A DNA stretch of 64,000 nucleotides from the NCBI GenBank assembly GCA_947503775.1, contig CANNFE010000004.1:124001-188000 (forward strand), in the 5' to 3' direction. The notes under the pieces were generated by a model. It saw nothing but the letters and a program-made list of their open reading frames with translations. It was not told where the DNA came from and searched no databases. Source of the DNA: an uncultured Paracoccaceae bacterium. GTDB lineage: Bacteria; Pseudomonadota; Alphaproteobacteria; Rhodobacterales; Rhodobacteraceae. Made by a program: the position numbers and the translations under genes. Positions within the stretch are counted from its first letter, which is position 1; each line of letters starts with the position of its first letter. Positions 45,006 through 52,815 of this stretch are shown piece by piece.

Positions 45006-45659
45006 ATGAAATTTTTCGTAGACACCGCCGAGATAGACGACATCCGCGACCTCAAGGATTTGGGCATCGTGGACGGCGTTACCACCAACCCGTCCCTTAT
45101 CATGAAATCTGGCCGGGACATCAAAGAGGTCACCAAAGAGATCTGCGAGCTGGTCGACGGACCGGTGTCGGCCGAGACTGTCGCGACCGATGCAGACGGT
45201 ATGATCGCTGAAGGTAAAGAATTGGCTAAGATCGCGGAAAATATTGCGATCAAGGTGCCGCTGACCTGGGACGGGCTGAAAGCGTGCAACAGTTTGACCG
45301 ATGACGGTTATATGGTGAACGTAACCCTTTGTTTTTCCGCCAATCAGGCGCTTCTGGCGGCCAAAGCAGGGGCGACGTTCATCTCTCCCTTCATCGGGCG
45401 GCTGGACGATATCAACCTCGATGGCCTCGATCTGATCTCGGATATCCGGGAAATCTACGACAATTATGGGTTCGAAACGCAGATCCTCGCCGCCTCGATC
45501 CGGTCGGCGAACCATATGAGCGAATGCGCCAAGATCGGCGCCGACGTGGCGACAGCGCCTCCGGGTGTGATCCGGAAAATGGCCGATCATGTCCTTACGG
45601 ATAAGGGGCTCGAAGCGTTCCTGAAGGACTGGGAAAAGACCGGCCAGTCGATCCTCTGA
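45006..45659 (+). CDS. Transaldolase-like fructose-6-phosphate aldolase
   Basis: A 217-residue small transaldolase-family protein (TalC/FSA type). [50 protein letters not shown] (Schiff-base lysine in IKVP, about residue 86) and [12 protein letters not shown] are standard. Such proteins act either as fructose-6-phosphate aldolase or as true transaldolase in the pentose phosphate pathway; sequence alone does not settle it. It is the first gene of a plus-strand run and has a ribosome-binding site GGAG at 44994-44997. Confidence 0.92.
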   Translation: MKFFVDTAEIDDIRDLKDLGIVDGVTTNPSLIMKSGRDIKEVTKEICELVDGPVSAETVATDADGMIAEGKELAKIAENIAIKVPLTWDGLKACNSLTDDGYMVNVTLCFSANQALLAAKAGATFISPFIGRLDDINLDGLDLISDIREIYDNYGFETQILAASIRSANHMSECAKIGADVATAPPGVIRKMADHVLTDKGLEAFLKDWEKTGQSIL

Positions 45660-45774
45660 GGCGCAAAAGCCGCAACTTTTTCTGCAAGGGCGGCCCTGCT
45701 GGACAGAAGAGTCGCCCGTTTCTATCCTACTTCCCAATCGACCGGGGCAAACCCGGCAGAACGAGAGGCAGGAT

Positions 45775-46485
45775 ATGAGCACGACGCATTCCGCGACGCT
45801 AGAAACGAGTCTGCGCGAGAGGATCCTGGCCGATCCCGCGCTTTTGCTGGACGATCCCGATGTCATGCGCGCTTTGGTCGATACCAAGGCTGACGATATG
45901 GGCGGAAATATCGTTGATTTACGAGGGGTTGCGATGGAGCGGCTCGAGCATCGGCTCGACCGGCTCGAAGAGGCGCATAAATCGGTCATCGCCGCAGCCT
46001 ACGACAACCTTGCGGGCACCAATCAGGTGCATCGGGCGATCCTCAGACTGCTGAGCGCGACCACGTTTTCAGAGTTCCTCGAGGATCTGGGCGGTGAGGT
46101 GAAGGAGATCCTGCGCGTCGGCGCGATCCGTCTGGTTCTTGAAGAAGACATCATCCAAGATCCTGATTTTGAAGACAAATCCGGGACGCTCCTGCGGGCC
46201 GATACCGGCTTTGTGACCGGGTATATCGGGCAGGGACGGGATGCGCCTTTGCGGCCTGTGACCTTGCGGCGGCTTGCTCCGAGGGCGGGGGGATTGTTCG
46301 GGGAGAACGGGCCGTATCAGCGGTCCGAGGCTTGCCTGAAACTCGACTTCGGGGGCGATCGGCGCCCGGGTCTCCTGGCCCTGGCCTCGGACGATGAGAC
46401 ACGGTTCGTCCCGCAGCAAGGCACTGATCTTCTTGAGTTTTTCGGCGGTATCACCGAGCGGGCCGTGCGGCGCTGGATGATTTGA
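45775..46485 (+). CDS. DUF484 family protein
   Basis: A 236-residue cytosolic protein. An N-terminal helical segment (ERILADPALLLDDPDVMRAL) is followed by a GAF-like domain (about 90-236, TGFVTGYIGQGRDAPLRPVTLR, GPYQRSEACLKLDFGGDRRP, LALASDDETRFVPQQGTDLLEFFG). DUF484 genes stand next to xerC in many proteobacteria, as here (4-nt gap). A link to chromosome-dimer resolution or cell division is assumed from that conserved neighbourhood only. AGAGGC at about 45764-45769 serves as its ribosome-binding site. Confidence 0.9.
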   Translation: MSTTHSATLETSLRERILADPALLLDDPDVMRALVDTKADDMGGNIVDLRGVAMERLEHRLDRLEEAHKSVIAAAYDNLAGTNQVHRAILRLLSATTFSEFLEDLGGEVKEILRVGAIRLVLEEDIIQDPDFEDKSGTLLRADTGFVTGYIGQGRDAPLRPVTLRRLAPRAGGLFGENGPYQRSEACLKLDFGGDRRPGLLALASDDETRFVPQQGTDLLEFFGGITERAVRRWMI

Positions 46486-46489
46486 TCCG

Positions 46490-47407
46490 ATGCTGGTCTC
46501 GCCTGCTTTGCGCGATGCGCTGGAGGGATGGTTGGATCATGAAGCATCGATCAAAAATGCCTCGGAGCATACGATTTCCGCCTATGCGACTGACGTAAAA
46601 GGGTTTTTCGAGTTCCTGACACGTCATCGCGAAGCCCGGGAAGGGCTGGCCGGACTCGTTAACGTCACGCTGCGCGACATGCGATCCTGGATGGCGCATG
46701 AGCGCGATCGCGGGATCGGCCCGCGGTCGCTGGCGCGTAAACTGTCGGCGGTCAAAGGGTTTACGCGTTGGCTCGCGACCCGCGAAGCCTTTGATCCGAC
46801 AGTGATTTTATCCACGCGGGCGCCCAAATCCCCGCCCCGCCTGCCGCGTCCGCTGACGCCGGAGGGGGCGCGCGATATGATCGACACGATTGCGTTACAG
46901 GGGCAGGACGACTGGGTTGCGGCGCGGGATGTGGCGGTGGTGACGCTGCTTTATGGATGCGGTCTGCGAATCTCCGAAGCGCTGGGTCTGACGGGGGCGG
47001 ATGCGCCTTTGCCGCCCGCGCTCAGGATCCTCGGCAAGGGGCAAAAAGAGCGGCTTGTGCCTGTCCTGCCCGCTGCGCGGACGGCTGTGGATCGCTATGC
47101 CGCGCTTTGCCCGTTCGATCTGGGAGACGATGCGCCCTTGTTCCGCGGGGTCCGGGGCGGAGCGCTGAATCGCAGGCTTATTCAAAAGGTTATGGCCGAT
47201 GTGCGCGCGCAGCTTGGCCTTCCGGCAACGGCGACACCCCATGCGATGCGCCATTCCTTTGCGACCCATCTTCTTTCTGCCGGAGGGGATCTGCGGGCGA
47301 TCCAGGATCTTTTGGGTCATGCGTCGCTGTCGACGACGCAAGTCTATACGGCGGTTGATACGGCGCGCCTGATGGAGGTCTATGACAAGGCCCATCCCCG
47401 GTCCTGA
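46490..47407 (+). CDS. xerC: Tyrosine recombinase XerC
   Basis: A 305-residue site-specific recombinase resolving chromosome dimers at dif with XerD. The N-terminal SAM-like domain (about 5-95) precedes the catalytic domain with arginine I in LLYGCGLRISEALGLTG (about 160), the H-x-x-R pair in HAMRHSFATHLLSAGG (about 253), the late histidine in LGHASLSTTQVYTAVD and the nucleophilic tyrosine therein (about 285). All six catalytic positions look intact. No dif site is seen in the window. Confidence 0.94.
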   Translation: MLVSPALRDALEGWLDHEASIKNASEHTISAYATDVKGFFEFLTRHREAREGLAGLVNVTLRDMRSWMAHERDRGIGPRSLARKLSAVKGFTRWLATREAFDPTVILSTRAPKSPPRLPRPLTPEGARDMIDTIALQGQDDWVAARDVAVVTLLYGCGLRISEALGLTGADAPLPPALRILGKGQKERLVPVLPAARTAVDRYAALCPFDLGDDAPLFRGVRGGALNRRLIQKVMADVRAQLGLPATATPHAMRHSFATHLLSAGGDLRAIQDLLGHASLSTTQVYTAVDTARLMEVYDKAHPRS

Positions 47408-47588
47408 GACACCCCGATCGTGAACGGTCCGACCGCTCTGGTTAACGCCAGATCGGTGTGTCGGCATCGGGGCGGCATCCGGGAGGAGGCAAATTCGCAA
47501 ATGGCAGAATGTTAACGGGATTGGACTTGCAAAACGGATCAGAACCGCCGATTTCGATCCGATCCATAAGTTGAAGCTTATCCTTTTC

Positions 47589-48293
47589 ATGACGCCCACT
47601 TTCATGACCCCCAAGCGCAAGGCGCTGGCCGTTCATCTTCTGACTGCGAGCGGGGCGGTGTTCGCCATGCTCGCCATGCTGGCCGCCGTCGACGCCAAGT
47701 GGGACATCATGTTTCTGTGGCTGGTCGTCGCCTTTGCCGTGGACGGGATCGATGGGCCGCTGGCCCGGCGCTATGACGTTAAAAAGAACGCTGCCGAGTT
47801 CGACGGGGTCCTGCTGGATCTGATCATCGATTATCTGACCTATGTCTTCATTCCGGCCTATGCGCTTTATGCGAGCGGGCTGATGGATGGCTGGTCGGGC
47901 TGGCTGGCGATCATCATCATCACCTTCACCTCGGCGATGTATTTCGCCGATACGCGCATGAAGATGCGGGACAACTCCTTTTCGGGCTTTCCGGGCTGCT
48001 GGAACATGGCCGTGCTGGTGCTGTTTGCGGTGAGCCCCGCCTGGTGGGTCTGCCTTTTGGTCGTGACGGTCCTGGCCGTTGCGATGTTCCTGCCGATCAA
48101 GTTCGTCCATCCGGTGCGGACGGCGCGCTGGAGATCGGTGACGCTTCCGGCGGCGGGGGTCTGGACCGCGCTGGCGGGGGTCGCCGCCTGGCGGAATTTC
48201 GAAATCGGGGGCGGTCTGGTGACGGCGCTTGTGATCCTGTCGATCTATCTGATCCTCGCCGGAGCGCTTCAGCAGGCGACCGAGCGGTCCTAG
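47589..48293 (+). CDS. pcs: Phosphatidylcholine synthase (CDP-alcohol phosphatidyltransferase)
   Basis: A 234-residue integral membrane enzyme with seven to eight hydrophobic helices. It condenses CDP-diacylglycerol with choline to give phosphatidylcholine. The CDP-alcohol transferase box reads VDGIDGPLARRYDVKKNAAE followed by FDGVLLDLIIDYLTYV, the bacterial Pcs variant, with all aspartates present. In-frame starts exist at 47571 (TTG), 47589 and 47604; none has a strong ribosome-binding site, and 47589 is a compromise. The product gives the choline lipid typical of Roseobacter-group membranes. The 3' end overlaps the opposed DUF3253 gene by 4 nt. Confidence 0.87.
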   Translation: MTPTFMTPKRKALAVHLLTASGAVFAMLAMLAAVDAKWDIMFLWLVVAFAVDGIDGPLARRYDVKKNAAEFDGVLLDLIIDYLTYVFIPAYALYASGLMDGWSGWLAIIIITFTSAMYFADTRMKMRDNSFSGFPGCWNMAVLVLFAVSPAWWVCLLVVTVLAVAMFLPIKFVHPVRTARWRSVTLPAAGVWTALAGVAAWRNFEIGGGLVTALVILSIYLILAGALQQATERS

Positions 48294-48520
48294 GCGAGGC
48301 CGAGCCGGATCGGGCCGCTTGCGGTGAGGGGATCTGCGGGGCGACCTTTCTGGGTAGCTTTGAGGTCCGGTTGGGTTGCCGCGATTTCCCTGATCCGTTG
48401 CATCAAGGGACGCCAGTCCGAGGAGAGGGCGCGGGCGACCTCGGAGGGGCAGAAGGTTTTGCCGGGACCGCGCTGAAGAGCAAAGGCGCGGAGGGTTACG
48501 GCGATATCGTCGTCGGTCAT
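48290..48520 (-). CDS. DUF3253 domain protein
   Basis: A 76-residue winged-helix-like protein. DDIAVTLRAFALQRGPGKTF and PSEVARALSSDWRPLMQRIR are typical of DUF3253, which is of unknown function. The C-terminus overlaps the 3' end of pcs on the other strand by 4 nt. DNA binding is possible from the fold but unproven. Confidence 0.82.
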   Translation of the reverse strand: MTDDDIAVTLRAFALQRGPGKTFCPSEVARALSSDWRPLMQRIREIAATQPDLKATQKGRPADPLTASGPIRLGLA

Positions 48521-48795
48521 GGGAGACTAGATCGGGCAACTGCGATGCGCGTCAAGCTGGTCAGCTAAAGATGGCCTGAGCTGGGCCAGCGGCGGCCCCT
48601 GGGATGGCGCTGATCCGGATGTGCGAGGCACTTTTATGGTGCCACTTACATCTTCCCTCTGAGGCCAGCGAGAGATGGCAAAGCGCCAGCCCGTGTTCGT
48701 CGGGCGAAACGTCCACTGGACCTTTCGCTGATCCTCCTCGCCGAGCCGGCGCTGGCCCGGCGCCTTCGGCTTGATTCCGGGCCTTTGAAGACTGG
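48521..48795. other. Intergenic region with two imperfect palindromes downstream of ileS
   Basis: 275 bp without a convincing gene. A 23-nt near-palindrome CGAAACGTCC-ACT-GGACCTTTCG lies at 48705-48727. A second hairpin (outer stem 48740-48745 with 48765-48770, inner stem 48748-48752 with 48760-48764) sits 12 bp further on. The pair resembles an extragenic palindromic repeat; I do not see another copy in the window. Confidence 0.45.
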
Positions 48796-51729
48796 CTAGC
48801 CCAGCGCCTCGTTGCAGCGGCCGCATACACCTTCAAGGGCATGCAAGCCGACATCGGGCAGGATCTTCCAGCAGCGTTGGCATTTCTGGCCATGGGCTTT
48901 CTCGAAGACCACGCCGACGCCCTCGACTTCGGGCATGCGGAACGCTTCGTCCGGGCTGGGATCGGTGGTGATCTGAAGGTCGCTGGTGATGCAGATATCC
49001 TCGAACGGGACGGTCTTGAGGATCTCGGCCTGCTCGGCGCTGACATGGACGACCGGGGCGGCCTCGAGAGAGGAGCCAATGGTCTTGTCCTGACGCTGGA
49101 TCTCGAGCGCGCCGGTCACCGCGCGGCGGACGGTGCGGATCGCTTGCCATTTGGCGGCGAGCGCGTCGTTGCGCCAGTCCTGCGGCGTGTCGGGCATGTC
49201 CTGCAGGTGGACCGACGCGTCGTCCTGCGGGTGCCGTTCGAGCCAGACTTCCTCCATCGTGAAGACAAGGATGGGGGCAAGCCAGGTGGTCAGGCGCTGG
49301 TAGATCTGCTCGAGCACCCAGAGGGAGGCCTGACGGCGGTTCGTCTCGCCGTCGCAGTAGAGCGCGTCCTTGCGGATGTCGAAATAGAAGGCAGAAAGGT
49401 CCAGCGTGGCGAAGTCGAAAACCGTGCGGAACACTGTCTGGAAGTCATAAGCGGCATAGCCGTCGCGCACGGCGGTGTCGATCTCGGCGAGGCGGTGGAG
49501 CACCCATTGTTCGAGCTCGGGCAGGTCGGCGGGTTTCTCGGGGGTCTCCTCGGGCAGGGAGCCGAGGAGGAAGCGCATCGTGTTCCTGAGGCGCCGATAG
49601 CTGTCGGCGACGCCCTTGAGGATCTCGGGCCCGATGCGGTGATCGTGGACATAGTCGGTCTGGGCGACCCAGAGGCGCAGGATGTCGGCGCCGTATTGCT
49701 TGACCACCTCGTCCGGCACGATCGTGTTGCCGAGCGACTTGGACATCTTGTTGCCCTTCTGGTCGAGCGTGAAGGCGTGGGTGACGACAGCGCGGTAAGG
49801 CGCGCGGCCCTTAGTGCCGCAGGCCTGCAGCATGGAGGAGTGGAACCAGCCGCGATGCTGGTCGGTGCCTTCCAGATAGACATCGGCGATACCGTCCTCG
49901 GTCCCGTCCTCGCGGTCGCGCAAGACGAAGGCGTGGGTGGAGCCGCTGTCGAACCAGACGTCGAGGATGTCGAAGACCTGATCGTAGTCATCCGGGTTGT
50001 GGTCATTACCGAGGAAGCGCTCCTTGGCGCCGTCCTTGTACCAGGCATCGGCGCCTTCGGCCTCGAAGGCTTCGGTGATGCGGGCGTTGACAGCGGCGTC
50101 GCGCAGGAGGAAGTCCGGATCGGTGGGTTGCGCGCCTTTGCGCGTAAAGCAGGTGAGCGGCACGCCCCAGGCGCGCTGGCGCGAGAGCACCCAGTCGGGG
50201 CGGTTCTCGATCATCGAATAGAGCCGGTTGCGGCCGGTCTTGGGCGTCCAGGTGACCAGCTCGTCGATGGAGGTGAGCGCACGTTCGCGGACCGTGGTGC
50301 CGTAGGTATCCTGGCCGTCACCGACGGGGCGGTCGATGGCGGCGAACCATTGGGGGGTGTTGCGGTAGATTAGCGGCGCCTTGGAGCGCCAGCTATGCGG
50401 ATAGCTGTGCTTGATCTTGCCGCGCGCAAGCAGACCGCCCGCCGCGACGAGCGCATCGATGACGGCCTTGTTGGCGTCGCCTTCCTTGCCGTTAGGTTTG
50501 AGGATGCGCTTGCCTCCGAAGAGCGGGAGGTCTTCGCGGAAGCTGCCATCTTCGTCGACGTTGTAGGTCATCGGAAGATTGTGTTTGAGACCGATTTGGT
50601 AGTCGTCATCACCGTGGGACGGAGCGGTGTGAACAAAGCCCGTTCCGGCATCTTCAGTAACGTGTTCACCGGGGAACATCGGGATGTTGGCGTCCCACTC
50701 TGCATTTCCTTCGACTACGCCACGAAGAGGATGAGCAAGGATCATCCCAGGCTCACGCGTTGGGAGCGAGACAGAAGCTAGCCGCTCAAATTTTTCCACC
50801 CTGGCTTGAGCAAACACACTTTCCGCGAGAGAATCTGAGAGGATAAAGGTCTCTCCTACGGAAGCCCAACATTCTGTCGCTGTCTCTCTTACTACGTAAA
50901 GCCCATAGTTGATTTGTTCGCTGAAGCAGACAGCACGGTTCTGAGGGATCGTCCATGGCGTCGTTGTCCAAATGACAATTGATGCCTTTTCCAATGCGCC
51001 GTGCATCTGGATGGGGTCATCGACATGGGTCAAGACCGTTGCACCAGTCTTTACTATTGGAAACTTCACCCAGATCGTGAAACTGTCCTTGTCGTGGTAC
51101 TCCACCTCAGCCTCCGCGAGGGCCGTCTTCTCCACCGGGGACCACATGACGGGCTTGGAGCCCTGATAGAGGGTGCCGTTCATCAGGAAGGTCTGGAACT
51201 CCTCGGCGATGACGCGTTCGGCGTGGTGGTTCATCGTCAGGTATGGCTCGTCCCAGTTGCCGGTGATGCCGAGGCGCTGGAACTCCTCGCGCTGGATGTC
51301 GACCCAGCCGGAGGCGAAGTCGCGGCATTCCTGGCGGAACTCGAGCACCGGGACCGCGTCCTTGTCGCGACCCTTCTGGCGGTATTTCTCCTCGATCTTC
51401 CATTCGATGGGCAGGCCGTGGCAGTCCCAACCGGGCACGTAGCGCGCATCGTATCCCATCATCTGGCGGGAGCGGACGACCATGTCCTTGAGGATCTTGT
51501 TGAGCCCATGGCCGATATGCAGATGCCCGTTGGCGTAGGGAGGGCCATCGTGGAGCGTGAAGCTTTCGCGGCCCTCTTTCCCGCGCAGGCGGTCATAGAC
51601 GCGCAGGTTTTCCCAGCGGGCGAGCCAGTTTGGCTCGCGCTTGGGCAGGCCCGCGCGCATGGGAAAGTCGGTCTGGGGCAGATTCAGCGTGGATTTGTAA
51701 TCGGGCGTGGTCACGGTATCGGCGCACAT
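48796..51729 (-). CDS. ileS: Isoleucyl-tRNA synthetase
   Basis: A 977-residue class I aminoacyl-tRNA synthetase. The HIGH motif lies in [20 protein letters not shown] (about 62-81), the editing-site segment is [20 protein letters not shown] (about 388), the KMSKS loop is [20 protein letters not shown] (about 660), and the C-terminal zinc motif is CQRCWK...CGRCNEALG (about 950-975). Length is as expected. The central segment (about residues 203-383, nucleotides 50,580-51,120) has about 51% GC by hand count against about 65% in a neighbouring 60-nt line, a mosaic pattern treated in the findings. Confidence 0.98.
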   Translation of the reverse strand: MCADTVTTPDYKSTLNLPQTDFPMRAGLPKREPNWLARWENLRVYDRLRGKEGRESFTLHDGPPYANGHLHIGHGLNKILKDMVVRSRQMMGYDARYVPGWDCHGLPIEWKIEEKYRQKGRDKDAVPVLEFRQECRDFASGWVDIQREEFQRLGITGNWDEPYLTMNHHAERVIAEEFQTFLMNGTLYQGSKPVMWSPVEKTALAEAEVEYHDKDSFTIWVKFPIVKTGATVLTHVDDPIQMHGALEKASIVIWTTTPWTIPQNRAVCFSEQINYGLYVVRETATECWASVGETFILSDSLAESVFAQARVEKFERLASVSLPTREPGMILAHPLRGVVEGNAEWDANIPMFPGEHVTEDAGTGFVHTAPSHGDDDYQIGLKHNLPMTYNVDEDGSFREDLPLFGGKRILKPNGKEGDANKAVIDALVAAGGLLARGKIKHSYPHSWRSKAPLIYRNTPQWFAAIDRPVGDGQDTYGTTVRERALTSIDELVTWTPKTGRNRLYSMIENRPDWVLSRQRAWGVPLTCFTRKGAQPTDPDFLLRDAAVNARITEAFEAEGADAWYKDGAKERFLGNDHNPDDYDQVFDILDVWFDSGSTHAFVLRDREDGTEDGIADVYLEGTDQHRGWFHSSMLQACGTKGRAPYRAVVTHAFTLDQKGNKMSKSLGNTIVPDEVVKQYGADILRLWVAQTDYVHDHRIGPEILKGVADSYRRLRNTMRFLLGSLPEETPEKPADLPELEQWVLHRLAEIDTAVRDGYAAYDFQTVFRTVFDFATLDLSAFYFDIRKDALYCDGETNRRQASLWVLEQIYQRLTTWLAPILVFTMEEVWLERHPQDDASVHLQDMPDTPQDWRNDALAAKWQAIRTVRRAVTGALEIQRQDKTIGSSLEAAPVVHVSAEQAEILKTVPFEDICITSDLQITTDPSPDEAFRMPEVEGVGVVFEKAHGQKCQRCWKILPDVGLHALEGVCGRCNEALG

Positions 51730-51982
51730 CGCGGGGACGTCCTGTCGGTAGGGGAATAGGGGCTGCGGCGGCGCGATAGGCTCGGCGCCATTGGTCCGGC
51801 GGGGTCAGGCCGCCGGGCGGATAATTCGGGCGATGCGTATGGTACGGGTCATGATAGGCGCGCTTATAGGCGGGAGGGCGCGGGGCGTCCAGTGGGGTGC
51901 GTGGTGGACTGGCTATGGCTCGATGTCGGCTTTCCCGAGCCAACCACATCTATCTGAGCTGCAGTAAAGGCCACATGATATG

Positions 51983-52711
51983 TCACTCAAGGTCGTTGCG
52001 CAAACGTTCGATGAGGTCGCGCCGCAAGATACGATTGGGAAACGTAACAATCCCGTCGGCCTCGATAATTTCGAGGATCAACCCAGAATCTAGATCTATC
52101 TGGGGCTCTGTTCGGAGCGCTGTCGCCATCGCGCCGATTATTGTGAAGCCGCTCGTCTGGCTAAGTTCTATCGCGTTCTCTTCCAAGGTCTTACCGGCGT
52201 CACTCTCATAGAAAGCATTGAATTCTTCCTGCTCTTCTGGCGTCAGAAGGTCGGCGAGGTCACTTTCATCGAGCGCATAGATGCTATATCCGCGAAAGCG
52301 GTTGTCGGGATCGCTGCTGGCTGCTGATGGTTTCGGCGCCGAGGCATTCAATAACTTCCGCCCAAGATCGGTGCGATGAAACGCGGCGATTTCAGCCAGT
52401 TGCTCGGCCGTGAAGGCCTCGAGGTAGAGGGTTTCAATCTTTTGCAGGGAGTGCTCCAGGATGGCATTGTCCCTGCTGTCTGGCAGCATTCTTGCAAGGC
52501 GGTCCCTGTCGGAAATGCGAACGCCAAGGTCTACGAGATGATCCTCGTAGGCTCTGACAATACTCGGCTGCAATAGGTCGCGTATCGCCTCGACCGTGTC
52601 GTCCGTTACCATTGCCCGGGCGATGAAGGTCGCGTCTTCTTCCGGAGACGCCGCTAGCGGCGGCCCGATGAGGCCCAGACCAGCTGAGAGAATGATGGCC
52701 AATCGATGCAT
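51983..52711 (-). CDS. Exported DUF2059-type protein
   Basis: A 242-residue protein. The signal peptide is about 1-22 (MHRLAIILSAGLGLIGPPLAAS). The segment ETLYLEAFTAEQLAEIAAFH, followed by RTDLGRKLLNA, resembles DUF2059, and a second copy of that pattern (DLLTPEEQEEFNAFYESDAGKTL) follows, suggesting an internal duplication. The start at 52711 coincides with the signal peptide; the longer frame adds 13 charged residues. GC (50-58% in three counted lines) is well below that of the next gene. Function is unknown; acquisition by transfer is possible. Confidence 0.75.
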   Translation of the reverse strand: MHRLAIILSAGLGLIGPPLAASPEEDATFIARAMVTDDTVEAIRDLLQPSIVRAYEDHLVDLGVRISDRDRLARMLPDSRDNAILEHSLQKIETLYLEAFTAEQLAEIAAFHRTDLGRKLLNASAPKPSAASSDPDNRFRGYSIYALDESDLADLLTPEEQEEFNAFYESDAGKTLEENAIELSQTSGFTIIGAMATALRTEPQIDLDSGLILEIIEADGIVTFPNRILRRDLIERLRNDLE

Positions 52712-52815
52712 TTGTCTTCTATCGCCTTCTGCTCGTACGCCCCGGGACAAGGAGTTCTTTTAGCTCGGCCTGCACTGTCATCCCGGGACTTGATGACCTG
52801 CCCTGCCCTGTCCAC

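Noticed and set aside
48841-50373. 510-codon ORF antisense to ileS
   Set aside because: Valine/glycine/leucine-rich shadow of the synthetase reading frame; no motif, no ribosome-binding site.
51593-51949. 118-codon minus-strand ORF upstream of and overlapping ileS
   Set aside because: Arg/Pro/Ala-rich, overlaps the first 130 bp of ileS in another frame, no ribosome-binding site and no homology that I recognise.
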